Shown: positions 45,552 to 57,706 of the stretch, one piece after another
How the letters are laid out: the number at the start of each line of letters is the position of its first letter
Numbering within the stretch: the first letter of the stretch is position 1
Source: Rhodocollybia butyracea
Lineage: Eukaryota > Basidiomycota > Agaricomycetes > Agaricales > Omphalotaceae
Reading direction: 5' to 3'
Length of the DNA stretch: 64,000 nt
Assembly (NCBI GenBank): GCA_015501585.1
Contig: JADNRY010000004.1
Coordinates: 744,001-808,000, forward strand
The notes under the pieces: generated by a model
The model's input: only the letters and a program-made list of their open reading frames with translations
Told to the model about the DNA's origin: nothing
The model's database searches: none
Made by a program: the position numbers and the translations under genes

Positions 45552-47587
45552 TTCGTGTTTTGCGCGTTCAGATAGGATCCTGTCAATGTGTTGTGAGTAT
45601 AGAGATAAACTAGTCGCGATGAGGCTATATAGTGCAAGGAGTGAATCAAGCTTTACCTGCAAGCAGCAAAACCTTGATATGTGAACGAGTGACAGCAGTT
45701 GAACGTTGAAGTTTAAAACAATAACAATCACTGTCAAGGCGCTAAACCAACGATCTTGAATCATCTGACCTGAGACCTGAGCGTCTAGTTACTATGTTCC
45801 GTCTTTCCATACAGATCGTTAGCGCCCCGCATGCGTGGCAATCCCCGACTCTGACCAAACTAACTGGCAAAATATGTCTAGACACAACTCAACTTGCGAG
45901 TGTGGGCCATTGCGCATAGCGCGTGGCAGGTACGAGTCCCGCAAATCACCAAATGGAGACTATATTTTGCAGTAGTAAGTACACAGCAGCAGAAGACAAT
46001 GTTTGTTGCGTCACGGTCTGGTGAATTAGAAGTATCCGGTCTTCGTAGTGAGATAGACATCTAGGTTAGTTGGATACTCAAATGCAGGCAGGAAGGCAGT
46101 GGAAAGAGAGGGGGTTCCGAGTTGCGAGAGTATCCAATCTGGGGTGCTAGTAAAAGGAGACGAGGGCCATTTGATGTGAGCTTCTGAAGACAGCGTTGTG
46201 AATACCGCATGCTGGACAATCTTGAGAATCCCATGCTTAAGAGTAAGCCACAGAGAAACTAATTCAACAAATAACTTTTCATTGCAGTTTATGTAAAATG
46301 AACATCCCAGTGCAAGCAGTGCTCTTTGAAATATCAATAAACAACACAGTGAAAGTGACACAATGTGAGGATGAGAAGACAGGAGTGCAAGTGAATGAGT
46401 TGTTGTATTAAATTTTAAAGCTTGGAACCAGCAAGGTGTGGAGGTCAAGTTGTTTCTTGAGTGCAATACCTTGATCCAATGAGAGGTGGTAGCGCATGCG
46501 GGGAAATGTGTACTGCATGAGTAGAGATATTGGAAGGACAATGAAGGTTGTCAACAGGACACCGCGGTCAAATGTCAAATCTCGAGGATAATATCAGTAT
46601 GGTCTGCATGACTTAGCAGTATAGGTCCATGAAAGGTATTATTGAGCACAAGCACTACAGTCCATCTTCTCCTCTGGGAGCCTGATCATTCCTTTCCAAA
46701 GCATCTCAATCTTTCTTTGTCTTTCCTAACCTCTAAAGCAAATCCTGGGTCCACCAATGGTAGGTGGTACAGGGATGGTAGACAGTTCAAAGATTTCCTT
46801 GGCCATGAGCATAGCTGGATGCTGGGGCAGAGGCTGAGAAACCAGAGACGGGATGGAAGTTATGAGAGAGAGGTTTAGGTTTTTAAACCTAGCGGCACTG
46901 CGACAGGTGCGCATTGCGGTACTGTGTTGTTGTTATGACCATCTTGGGGCAATAGAGCGTGTATCTATCCCATCGTCCATACCAAATAATTTGAAGGGCA
47001 GCAGAAGCTACTCATATGAGAACTGCAGGTGCTACAGAACGGAGCCGGGAACATGAGAGTAGAATCAAGAGATAACTTGCCAGAAAGCAAAACACCGGGT
47101 GGTAAGAAAGGCATTGCATCGAGAGTTAGCAAGAAAACACCAGTGAAAGCAGTAGTGGCTGACCAAAAAGACAAATGAGAAAAAGAGGTATGATTCAACT
47201 TACCAATGAAGGGCAGGAAAAGAAAGAAAAAAAGAACATTACATCTGCGAAGCAATTTAAGTACCAAGATGTTTGCAGCAAGTAAACCTTTTGAGATGCG
47301 ACAGGAAAGCGGAAATGCCGAAAACAAGGAACACCGAAAACAAGGAACGTTGAATCGGTTGATCAATAGAGCAAAAGCAAGAAAAGAACGCGGCGTAGAT
47401 GAGCAATCAGAAAGTCACATGAGATGTGCTTTGACATTCCAAATATATCGAAACGAAATCCTTTTTCGGTCAACCGGATTTGGACAAAATCAGGCCTAAT
47501 CAGGAAAAATTCTCACGCATCTCACGCAAAACCCGCCATAAGGACGAGCCTTCATTACATTCAGGACTCGTAACAAGCATAAGGAAC
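45552..47587. other. Gene-poor region, unrecognised ORFs only
   Basis: Minus-strand frames at 46026-46541 (171 codons) and 46965-47366 (133 codons) and short plus-strand frames have no recognisable domain, and their coding quality looks poor. The first ~250 bases are shared with the upstream side of C2 (CTGACCTGAGACCTGAGCG). Confidence 0.4.
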
Positions 47588-47592
47588 TAGTA

Positions 47593-48353
47593 GCCCCGTT
47601 CAATGTTGATGTAGCGACGCTACTGAAACCGCTATGACAAATTGCTATTTCACGGCTCCTTCGGCTTGTATGTCAAGCCATCGTTCTGCCGAGAACACAT
47701 CAAAGTTGTCAAGTTAAGCGCTACGAGCGCTTTTACAGGAGATGCATTCTCTTGGCATTCTCGGAAAACCTTGGAAAAACAGGCAACTAATAAGTAATTG
47801 ATCTTTGAACAAACAAAAAAAAGTAAAATTAGCCAAATATAACAGTAGTTACTGGATTTGTTCACTTTCCACCCTTTTAGCCTGCTGTCTTGACTCTTAG
47901 AGAATCAGAACTGACCGTTATGGTGTGACCTGTGAAGCTTGACCTGTGAGAGGCTGTGACTGATGAAAAGAAAATTCGATCAAGACTAAGTGACGTGTGA
48001 CCTCTGTCCTCTGGCCGGTGAATGGTGATGGATGAACTTGCGATGAACTGCTCTAATCTGGCTCTAATTATTACAGCGGTTCAAAGATGGTATAAAATAA
48101 TGCATTTTGGATAAGAATTATATGTTGGAGAAGGAAGGTTGGAGAAGGAAGGTTGGAGAGAAGAGCCACAAAAAGATTTTTTCGAAGCTGAGCTTGTAGA
48201 ATTTGAAGGGTCAGAATAAATTCGCTGTCACAAGCACTCAGCTCGGCGGATTGATGTTGGATTGATGGCCTGACATACGAGCCGAAGGAGCCGTGAAATA
48301 GCAATTTGTCATAGCGGTTTCAGTAGCGTCGCTACGTCAACATTGAACGGGGC
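47593..48353. mobile_element. Non-autonomous DNA transposon (MITE-like), 761 bp, 90-bp terminal inverted repeats
   Basis: Bases 47593-47682 and 48264-48353 are inverted copies of each other with about three mismatches, starting GCCCCGTTCAATGTTGA and ending GCCATC. The flanking bases TAGTA occur on both sides (47588-47592 and 48354-48358), consistent with a 5-bp target duplication or, at minimum, TA. The interior has no transposase frame; it holds tandem short repeats (GGAGAAGGAAGGTT) and an A-rich run. The near-identical arms imply recent insertion. Superfamily cannot be fixed from one copy. Confidence 0.85.
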
Positions 48354-48904
48354 TAGTATACATAGCGTACATAATCAGATTTAGTGTTAAAATTCCGGCA
48401 GTCAACGGGCCATTGCACTGTGTAAATGTCCAGAGCCACGCATCCTCTGCACCCAGTAAGGATCCAGATCCAGAGTCTGCAAGGTTGGTACGAAACAGTA
48501 ATAGCAGCTATCAAACACAATGCAAGCGAGAGAGGTATGTGGTGGCAAGTGGAAAAATCCCTTAGTCGGCGCTAATGAGTAATCCATGCTTACGTTAAAT
48601 GAATTGTGGGCGTTCAAATATTTTCTCGGGTCACAAAACCCTCCTCTGAAGTACAGAGTCGGGGAAGGTTTCTATTTTCACGTATTGATCCCTCACTCTT
48701 TATATCCCTCGTTATTTGAGTAGCTCCTTGCTCTCCCATCGGAATTTTTCTCATCACTCGAGACAGGGCCACTTGAAGTCGACAGATAGTATATCGATTA
48801 GTAGGCGGTACTCTGAAAGCACTCAGAGGCAGAAAGGAGAAATGTACCTTTGTTTTTGCGCTGAATATGCCCTTCTCCAATGCCCTTTCCAACCTCAAGA
48901 ATTT

Positions 48905-49080
48905 GCATTGTCTCTATGATCACTCGACATTTGATGGTACAGGTGATACAGTGACTATGAGCTGTTGTTGTGTAAAGTATCTGTATAGGTAGGCATCCAG
49001 GATTATACTAGAACAATGATTCGACGCACTAGTAATACCCGATAATGTTTTCACTCTCTGCATTCCTGCACAAAATTAGT
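48905..49080 (+). pseudogene. OYE 3'-end remnant next to F-box A2
   Basis: Matches the last codons and 3' flank of the intact OYE (ATGATCACTCGACATTT, GATACAGTGACTATGAGC, then the GCATTCCTGCA.AAAATTAGTCT flank). The rest of the gene is missing. Confidence 0.75.
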
Positions 49081-49322
49081 CTCGCCCAAAATTTCTCCGC
49101 ATGTTTGAGGCACGCTCAGCATTAGACGGATTAACTAACGTTAGTCAACCCCAAGTAGAGCTATCGAAAACTTGCAGAAGAGCTATAACGAATTTTCAAC
49201 AGCTTGTTTTCGTTCTGAGATCATCCTGGGACGGAGTTCCCAGGTTTGCATAAATAAGTGTGCGAATCAAGTACGCAAGTACGAGCGAAAATATCTGAAG
49301 AAATCCTATCAATCATCTCATA

Positions 49323-51045
49323 TTACACACCCTGATTCTTCCACAACACAACAGCCCTCATCCCATCCCTCTCGATACCCTCCAGCGACTTATAGGCGTC
49401 CTTTTGCTCCTCCCGATTCCGGAACCTCAAAGTAAACTCCCTCAGGCAATCCACCTGCAGCGAAGCTCCTTCAGAAACCCAACCCGGAGTCCACCGAGAT
49501 TGAACCATTTCCACAACCGATACGTCTTTGAATGTGCTTGGGCCAACATTTAATTTCAGTGTACGTAGCCTCGGAACCATAGGAGCGGGATGAGGACGAA
49601 GTGGACTGCTCCGGTAGGCATGCATGCTCTCTATGAACTGCGATGTCAAGGGGCTACCTTCCGCAGCTGTCCCAGTGTCATCAAAAGTGAGGTGTTGTAA
49701 TGTTGGGAGATGGACGAGCAGATAGACCAGGGAGGAGTCGGAGATCACTAGACCATAAATGGAGAGGGTCGTTAATGGAAGAGACGACCGCTTTACGAAT
49801 GCCATGAATAGATCAAAGTTATGCCAGCCAGTTTCACGTTTCGAGTGAGTAGTGTATACTTTGTAAGGCATAGGTATGAGATGAATAGTTCTGAGAGAAG
49901 GAAATGTGAAGAAAGGAAGAGTAGAACGTCTGCAAATACCGGGATATTTTTTTGGGGTCGCTACTGTGGCGCAATGTCAATGTCTCCATTGTGGGACAAG
50001 ACCGGGGGGATATTGGATAGGGAATCTGAGCTGATTGCTGTACAGTATAAGCATCTTCAGTAGAAAGCGATGTGAGATTAGGAACAGTAAGGGACATTCC
50101 TTCGATGTCCACAGCATCAGCTCTCGACTCTAGATGAGAGATTTGCGCAAAGGGGAAATAATCAAGTTCACCAGGAAGTGCGCATAGCAACTTCAAACTT
50201 TTTAGACTGGGTGCTGTATGTGTAGTGAACATATCCAAATCGCGAGTCTCGCATATTCGAGCAGTCATTATTGCCACGCTGTTCAGAAGGCGAAACCCGA
50301 ACTGGGAAAGGTCGTCCGAGAACAAATTAGTAATGCCCAAGTTGTTTCGTGATTCAATGAGCAAGCTGCCCCAACGGTGAGCCTCGTTTTCCAGGAGTGT
50401 GAAGATAGGATGCTGAACGCGGTTTTTCAAGTACGGGGTTCCCTCGCAAGTTGGGATATTGACAACCAATGACAATGGCTGTTGCAATGAACGAGCAAGA
50501 AAATCAGCTAGTGTGGACAGAATCCGTTCATGGTCCTTTTCATCAAATTCCGCTGTCAGCTCCGTGTAATCCCACCTCCACTCCAAAGTTATGCGGGACC
50601 AGATACTCGGCATGGACAACGCATTCTTCCGCCACAATGAACAAACGCTACTGATGGCCATTGCTGGTTTTTTCCTGATAAGGGCACTAGAATCAACATA
50701 CAGCAACGATGGCGATTTATATTTATTAACCACGTCGAAGCGATTGGTGTCACAACACATGTCGAAGACGCGATGTAAAATCTCGGGGGGAATTTTCCGT
50801 ACTGGTGAGAGTAGAGACTGGATCTGAGCGGCGTAGGTTTTCAGGCGTTCTTTTTGGGACGCTAAGAACAGTTTGCGAGTTTCCAAGCGGATTATTTCTA
50901 CATCGTAGGTTTCCAAATCCCGCGCCACGTTTTGGAGAATCGCAGCAATCTCATCTGGCTGTACAGAACCTGGACCAGCCTCTGAGCGCAGCCGGTCGTG
51001 TATATTGGTAAAATCGAGGTTTGTGAGTGGCGCGAAGAGTTGCAT
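49323..51045 (-). CDS. F-box family A, copy 2 (one-base insertion)
   Basis: Paralogue of A1 from MQLFAPLTNLDFTNIHD, with the coiled coil, the F-box LLSPVRKIPPEILHRVFDMCC, AISSVCSLWRKNALSMPSIWSRI and LRR-like half to LRFRNREEQKDAYKS. Relative to A1 and A3, the T-run at about 49946-49952 has seven T instead of six, which shifts the frame at SSDPKK; downstream codons (HSKRETGWHNFD onward) are open. It also lacks the seven codons that carry CxxC in A1. It is either a fresh pseudogene or an assembly slip. Confidence 0.8.
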
Positions 51046-51539
51046 GGTGGCGTGAATAAAGGGTGCCGGTGGATACTTACGCTGGGCAAATAGTGAATAG
51101 GATAGGAAAAAATTACTTAAAAAAGCGAAACGGGTTTGACGGCCCGATGGATAAGATAACGAACAATTTTTTTTTGCTTTTTATCGCTTGCTCTCATGCA
51201 TCTCAATATTCCTTTCCTCCTTCCAACACGCGAGGTACCACCAAAATGGCGTTGAAACATATCATAAACTCAGAATCAGGTGGAGCACAACCGATGCAGA
51301 AAACAGCAAGTGTAGTCTACCGACGGTTAGAGTCATACCATCTAAATGAGTACAAGTACTCAGCTGGGAGTTTCCCGCCTCGCGTACGTATTACTCCCAC
51401 CTGCCTTGAATCACAACCGCATTTCCGGCAAGGTTCATCTCTTGGAGGTACTCTAATCAACTAACCCCCGCATACTGTACATATCTTCAGGTGAGAGCGG
51501 TTCAAAAGAGAGTTTAACAGTATATCTACTTCCTCGATT
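51046..51539. other. Upstream flank of F-box A2
   Basis: Similar to 32275-32890 upstream of A1. No separate gene is recognised; a 133-codon plus-strand frame (51063-51464) has no motif. Confidence 0.5.
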
Positions 51540-52320
51540 CGAATTCGATACACTTCTTACATCAAATTACGATCTGCGAAAACACAGTTCAGAATGTGTA
51601 AATCGAAAAACCAACGAACCACTTACAATCCTTCTTTCAACCACCGGTCTAACCACCGGCAAAGCCAATGCCAATGCCAATGCCAAAACGGGCTTTTCTC
51701 ACCCTCACTCCACTTCCTGCCAGTGTGAATGTGGAGGGTAGGAGAGACAGCAGGGAAGAGACAGTTGAAGTCGAGACAGCCGGTGATAGGATGATGTTAT
51801 CGCCCGCCGCAACATGCCTTACGCAGATCCTTCATTACGCGAAAAGCTCGATGGAGATGGAGGCGGCAAAAACTGGTTGTCAGTTCTGGAATCCAAAAGG
51901 GAGTTTTCGAGGGCTTGGTGGAGGGCTAAACTAAACGGCAGTGCACTCACCGAGGACATATCGCATAGTTAACAGCGCCCAGCGGAATAGATACCACTGT
52001 TGTAGTACGCCCTGATGACATCCACCAACAAGTTGTCTAGATTCGTTCCACGGATGACGGCGCCTCGGCCGTCAAGGGATACAGTTGAAACTTGCCAGTT
52101 TCCCCAGCCTCTAGGTAGATTCTGGAACGTGACATGCCTTTGTTCGAGGACTGAACCCCAAGGAACAAAATCCACATTGTTTGTCCTACATTGACTTCGA
52201 CAATGTTGCTGGTTGTGGGACAGTCATGGTGTAGAGAGATGCAGTCACTTTTGAGTGTTTCGGGGCATAGGAATGGAAATCGATAAAACAGAAACGTGTA
52301 AATCAAGCAAATAGTGCTCT
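51540..52320 (-). pseudogene. Metallophosphoesterase relic 4
   Basis: Minus strand. VSLDGRGAVIRGTNLDNLLVD (about 52015-52080) corresponds to the LDGR...TNLGNLxxD motif of 5'-nucleotidases. This is followed by a decayed C-terminal domain and the shared 3' flank at 51540-51620. It has stops and gaps. GCCAATGCCAATGCC-type short repeats lie near 51665. Confidence 0.55.
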
Positions 52321-52329
52321 GTATCCGGT

Positions 52330-53640
52330 TCCAAATCCGCGATTTTCTGTGCCTTTGAACGAAGAGGGCTTCGGTCTACCAGCAGGGGGCTTCTCCGGAT
52401 CCACCAACAAGATCCCCGTATCCATTATCGCTCCTTCGGCACCAACGAGTGTCTCCACATCTATTTGGTCTTGCACATTTGGATTCGCGTCTGGATTTGC
52501 CTCAGGATCCGAAAGCAGACGTATCCGTCGAAACCGTCTGCGATGAAGGGGTGGACACTGCCGGTGTGAAATTGGTGGAGGATAGGGGATAGGGGAGGGG
52601 GGCTGAGGTGAATGATGGCAGGAGATAAAAAGAGGAGGTCGAGGTCAAAGCCAATGATGACTTGAATAGGGTTAAGATTACATTATCGCCAAACGTAACA
52701 CGCCTTACGCGGCTTCCAGCTGCGCAAAGTCCACCTCGATGGCGCCGGCGATGCCTGAGAGCTGCAGAAACTGGCCGTCAGTTCTGGAATCGGAGACGAA
52801 GTTTTCGAGGGCTTGGAGGAGCGCGCGGGCGGGGTTTTGATTTATGAAGGGATTACCGAAGGAGGGGATGTCTGCAGATGAAATCGCTAGTAAGTTGGGA
52901 TGTGTAGTAAACAGTTTCATTCGTGCACTCACCGGCACCGACGACATCTCGTATATAGTCAACACACCCGAAGGAATGACCCTATCGCACCGTATAGACC
53001 CAGAACGAACGCAGTATCAGTGTTGTACTTGTAGTATGTATGCCCTGACGACACTGCGCGGCCGCCGTCGAGGGATATCGATACAGCTGTATAAAACAAA
53101 GGTTTGGCAACAATGCTGCGAGTAGCCTTGGCATCGATGTGGACGTGAGCTGGGGAATTTCGGGGTCCTCGGGATGTTGGGATTAAGTACTTAAGTAGTA
53201 ACTAGTAACTAGTAAAGCTAGTAAAGCTTTAAAGTGAGCGCGAGAGGTATGGTGTGCTATAATGCATAACAACTTTTTTATGTAATGCGAAGAAAAGACC
53301 TGTGAGAGACGCACGCACCGTGAACATTCCCTAAATCCGGTTTCCTGTTTCCGTCTATCAGGCCCTCAAATTTCAAATCTCAGAACACAGTACGAGCAAA
53401 AATCGTTCCGGATTTGACGATCCTCATGCGCCCAGTGCCATCGTCGTTGCAAAAAGTGACCCTGTCATGGCCACCAAGGATAAGGTCAACGTGTGGATAG
53501 TGCTCAGACACGAGTAAATCTTCTTCAAGTCGCATATGGGTAACTCGACGCGTTCTGTTTCCTTAAAGAAGACTGAGATTTTGGATGCTGTTGGTCGCCG
53601 ATGTCGATGATGGTGCCGTATGGTGATGTTAGCTATTGGA
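52330..53640 (-). pseudogene. Metallophosphoesterase relic 5 (longest)
   Basis: The best copy for family recognition. Minus strand, in order: RVTHMRLEEDLLVSEHYP then VDLILGGHDRV with GRMRIVKSGT (about 53400-53545; compare ALTHMR...DLILGGHDH...IVKSGTDF of 5'-nucleotidase-type metallophosphoesterases); a damaged SLDG/TNL region near 53050-53080; ALENFVSDSRTDGQFLQLSG (about 52755-52815) of the C-terminal domain; and a GFDGY counterpart near 52530. Intron borders (donor GTGAGT near 52935) are still present, so it arose by DNA duplication, not retrocopying. Stops and frameshifts throughout. The N-terminal DxH/NxH part is absent. Confidence 0.6.
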
Positions 53641-54759
53641 TGGCCTATCACTGACGCGTTTGACAAAAGAAAAGGAAGATCACAAGCCGCAGAGAGTTCA
53701 GAGGAGTTCAGTCGGACGAAATCTTGATAGAGTTAGTTGTTATTATTCAGGTTTAGTACTGCATACCATGGTTCCCGTAAGCAATATCAATGTCCAAGTA
53801 TGCAGTTCAACGTTCAGTACGTTCAGTACTCAGTATCGGCACAACATGTTCGCCTTCAAAATTGAACACTGCAAAAAAAAACCTGACAACGCTGTCCTAT
53901 TATCGCCTTTCCTTTCTCTTTCAACTTGTGCGCGAATCGAGAAAGAATTGTACGTGGATTGGTTGACATGGTACTAAGTACTTAGAAAGCGTTGAAAATT
54001 TGCTATAAAAGGAAATGAACTCGGCCATTCGTTTCCCCGGTTTCCCCGCCGGGCCTGGAACGGCCTGAACTCCCGAATAACTCCCCCTTCCTCACAACCC
54101 ATTTCATCCAGGTCGATTGTGCAAGAATCTTATTTAAAGCATGGCAAGTACTAGGACACGGCCATCATAACAATGAACGTGATAACACTTCCAACCAGTC
54201 AACTATTGCTACTTCATAGAGTGGGTAGTAGTCATCGAAGTCGATGAAACTAACTCTTGATTTATAGCATCTTACTGGCACATCTGGCCTTGCCGACCAG
54301 AGAGCGGAAACCCAGCCAATGTAGTATGAGAGCATCCAAGGAAAGATACAATGCAGGCCAAAGATGGTATGTTCGATTCCAGTATATCACGCGTTGATAA
54401 TGTTAATGAATCTGGGCTAGGGTACTACTAGCTTACCGTCTACATCAACAAACGCTTCCCCGCGGGAACCAGTACCTGGCCCGCCCGTTCGCCAGCGCTG
54501 ATGTCTTGTGACTTCTAATATGAATCTATCATCGTCGCAAGTAAGTTATGAACACCGGGCAAGTTCACAATGAACTTCAATTGGTCCTGCAGATACTTAC
54601 CTATACTTATCTGAAGTTATGCAGGCTTGGCTCGTTTACTATGTTTATCATCAGTTATCAGCCCACATAATATTCCGTACTTCTGGCGGAAGCAATCGGA
54701 CGCATTTGGAGAGTGCTGGCGCTGCTTATGGGGTAAGTAGTAAAAGTGGTATGTTGTGG
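53641..54759. other. Intergenic, no gene recognised
   Basis: Short chance frames only. The part near 53950-54130 has weak similarity to 42.6-42.9 kb. I see no transposon ends. Confidence 0.45.
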
Positions 54760-55164
54760 TATTCAGCTGCGGTACGTGACTGGTCTTGGTCTTGATCCAT
54801 ACGTATTAGCGGCGGCCCCGTCACGGTACCGGTTCTTCCTTCCTTCCTTCCTGCACCGCTGCTCGCCTCCGCCCCCCTGCAACAATTCGTCTTCGCTCAG
54901 AGCCACTTTCCGAGATCCGAATATTGGCATGCCTGCGACAATCCCGAAGAACCAAATCTGAGTCTCTTCGAGCTCCATTTAAGCACAGCAAATAAATGTA
55001 GGGTCTAGTATAGCACTGGATTATGGTGTGCTAATCCTCCTCCGTTTGCCGATTTGGTTAAGGACCGTCTTTGCTAGTCCAGTGGCAGCGGTTACGCAAT
55101 CCACTTACATAGGGCTATAAAACCTATAAAGGGTCGGAGTCAAAACATTCCACCTGCTTGAATC

Positions 55165-57498
55165 ATGATCAGCCTTCTTGCCCTGTCTTTTGTTGCCCTA
55201 TGCATACTAACGCGTTTGGCTTGGGAAATCCTGCATTGGTACTTTTACAAACACTATTCAGGCCTTCCAGATATCGAAAAGCTGGATAAAGCAGGTCCAG
55301 GCCAAAGACTGGATGGAACAGCTATTATATGCGGTGGAAGGTATGTCATTGAATGGTAGCGCCAAACCCTGTATGCGTATTTAATCCAGTCGCTCATAGC
55401 ATCGCTGGACTGCTCGCTGCGCGGTCTGCCACGAGTTTTTTGAACGTGTTATCATAGTTGAACCGGAGGAATGGCTGACCAGCGAAGATGGTATGCGTAG
55501 GTTTGGTCGGGAGCAGGAACACAAACGATCCCGTGTCATGCAATATCAGTCATTACATAGTAAGTTTTTTTGCATGGGTTTGTAGCTAGGACTCACTAAA
55601 AACACATTTGGGTTAGTATGCCAAGCGCTTTTATACAAAGGACTTGAAAGGCTCTTTCCAGACCTAGAGGAACAAAGCAGATATTCTGGAATATCGTAAG
55701 CAAGCCTTACCTTTGTACAAGAGCAGTGATTCTCACGTATCATTTCAGTATCCTCCCCGCGGACAGGAAGAACTCATTCGCAGGAACGCCCATTACAGCC
55801 CCCTTTAAATCGTATGATGGAAATCTACCGAATACACTATACTGTGGTCGGGCAGGACTGGAAACCCTTATAAGGCGAGTCTTGTCTAGTGATGTCTGCG
55901 TTGATCTCGAGTACTGAAGAACCGAAGGCGTCTGGTCCTTGGTCGAGGTAGTTACCCCCGTATTGAGCAAATTACTGGAACAGTTACTGGTGTTATACCC
56001 GACAATGACTCTCGTAGTATCAGCAAAGTCACAGTCAGGGGAACTGACTTGCAGCTTCAGAATTTGGACGCAGCCTTAGTCATCGGTGAGCCCTCAGACA
56101 AATACCCCCTCCCTTGATATTAAAAGAATCCAGATTGCACTGGCGTCACCCGTGCTGGAATGAAATGGTTATCCCAAGCAGGCTTTGGAAAATCAGGCTC
56201 TGAGCCCTGTCCAAATGGAGGAGTTCAGCTGCAAGATGCGAAGATATCATTCGACCAGAAGTTAAATTACTCCACACTCACATGCGATGTTCCTCCATCT
56301 ATTCTGAAAAAGCTGCCCTTTCCTCCAAACGATAACCCGGAGACAGCACCGCAATATGTATTTTTGGAGGACCAGCAAGACAAAGGACGACGGTTGTTTG
56401 CGCTCATGAGAATGGAGGGAAACAGATGTGAACTCTCAGGATTTCCCCCACTACGCTTTCAGCCCTCTGACGCCTCGCTTTTCTGACAGTGTTACTCTTC
56501 GGCGGTGAATCAAGTGATAAACAAATGAAATATGAATCGCTAGATGCTTTCCGGTCCATGCTTCACGAAGTCGTCCCTTTCAAAGATCCGGTACCTGATT
56601 GGGTCTTCCAAACTATCGACATTCTCGAGGAGTCTGAGGTCATCTTTAACTACTCACATATCCGTGTTCGTGAGTGGGGAAACTAATTGAATTGTCCTGC
56701 AAGTTCATGATGTTTATTTTCAGCGGGATCGACGTATATTCAGTACCACAAAACTGTGAACTTGCCTAATAATTTCGCAGCCTTAGGTGACAGTGTTTCT
56801 TCTGGTATGCATGTTCGATTATTGTGATATCCAAACGTCGCTTATCTGAACCCTTTAGTTGACCCTTTATATGGGTAATAGGTCTTTAGCTGTTTGTGAA
56901 ATTTCATCTCGCTGATACTCTACATTAGCCAAGGGTGTACCAAAGTGATGCTAGGAGCGGTTGCTCTGCACACGGCCCTTTCCACAGGACTCGTCCCCGG
57001 ATCCAAAAAGCTGCCATCCAGTTTCGGCCAGCGTTTCTTCAAGGAACACTACAACAAAACAGATATATTCTGGTCAGTCTCAGTAATTCGGCGTGACGGT
57101 TCTGAACTGACATTTGCCTGCTCGAATTTGCAGGCAGACCACGCGTTTACTTGGTAAAGCCTCTCAGAGGATGCAGCTCACTTTGATTTACGATTCGCTT
57201 TTAGACTACGGTATCCCTTGCACCGATCCTTTACCAGGAGAAGACCTTGAGTCAGGTCAACTGGCACGTTGGTATCTACGGAGACTTCAAATTCTTGCTA
57301 CCAAGGTCAGGATCATTGTTGTATACTCGACTCTCGGAGGTTGACTGTTATTCTTACCGCTCTTTGTTTTCTACTGGATAGGACGAGCAAGCTGCGCGAG
57401 TGTTTTGGGATGGCGCAATGGGATTCGCAACAGCCGTAGATCCTTTCCATCCATGGCTTATGATGAAGGTTTTCTGGAGTGCTGCTATTGGGAAATAA
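55165..57498 (+). CDS. FAD-dependent monooxygenase-like protein, copy 2 (one-base deletion)
   Basis: Inverted paralogue of 39693-42017 with the same intron layout. N-terminal membrane segment (LLALSFVALCILTRLAWEIL), GTAIICGG joined to SIAGLLAAR, VIIVEPEEW, CTGVTRAGMKWLSQAGFG, the LGDSV / YGQG region and a C-terminus ending AAIGK with TAA at 57496-57498. One base is missing at about 55421-55423 (GCGCGG where copy 1 has GCGCGCG), which breaks the frame just after the Rossmann motif. The C-run that is short in copy 1 is full length here (PITAPFKSYDG), so the two copies carry different defects. Confidence 0.78.
55875..55927 (+). other. Putative GC-AG intron in FAD gene, copy 2
   Basis: Same position, length (53) and borders (GCGAGT...CCGAAG) as in copy 1; splicing gives LETLIRRLVLGRG. 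Confidence 0.55.
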
Positions 57499-57706
57499 TC
57501 TAGGACTAAGTACTGCATGAACTCAAGTTTCACATTTCGTTCAGCCTAACATACATACATTTATCTTTGAGAATGATAAACTCTAACGCAATGGCACTGT
57601 GAAACCAAAACTTTGAGAGGTACAAACAAGTGGAAGAAAGGGAGAGCAGGAATGTATTGCGAGGGTAATGCAAAGGTGTATGCGGAGAAGCAGGATCTGA
57701 ATAATG

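Larger units (their letters stand above)
48665..51100. repeat. Segmental duplication unit A2 (partner 59625-62080)
   Basis: Similarity between the two intervals starts at AAGGTTTCTATTTT and runs through an upstream spacer, the OYE tail and the F-box A gene to its start. The same order (OYE end, spacer, F-box A) occurs at 30.0-32.3 kb, where OYE is complete. Confidence 0.8.
54760..57590 (+). repeat. Inverted duplication arm 2 (partner about 39600-42450, opposite strand)
   Basis: The FAD gene with about 400 bp upstream and 90 bp downstream is repeated in opposite orientation about 12.3 kb away. The left boundary is near CAGCTGCGGTACGT and the right near TTTGAGAATGA, where F-box C2 flank starts. 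Confidence 0.85.

Noticed and set aside
46026..47366. Two minus-strand ORFs of 171 and 133 codons
   Set aside because: Low-complexity hydrophobic and Ser/Phe-rich translations of purine-rich plus-strand DNA; no recognisable domain.
37400..53640. Retrocopy origin of the metallophosphoesterase relics, suggested by 5' truncation
   Set aside because: Intron borders appear in several copies and no poly(A) tract or target duplication is seen, so DNA duplication fits better.
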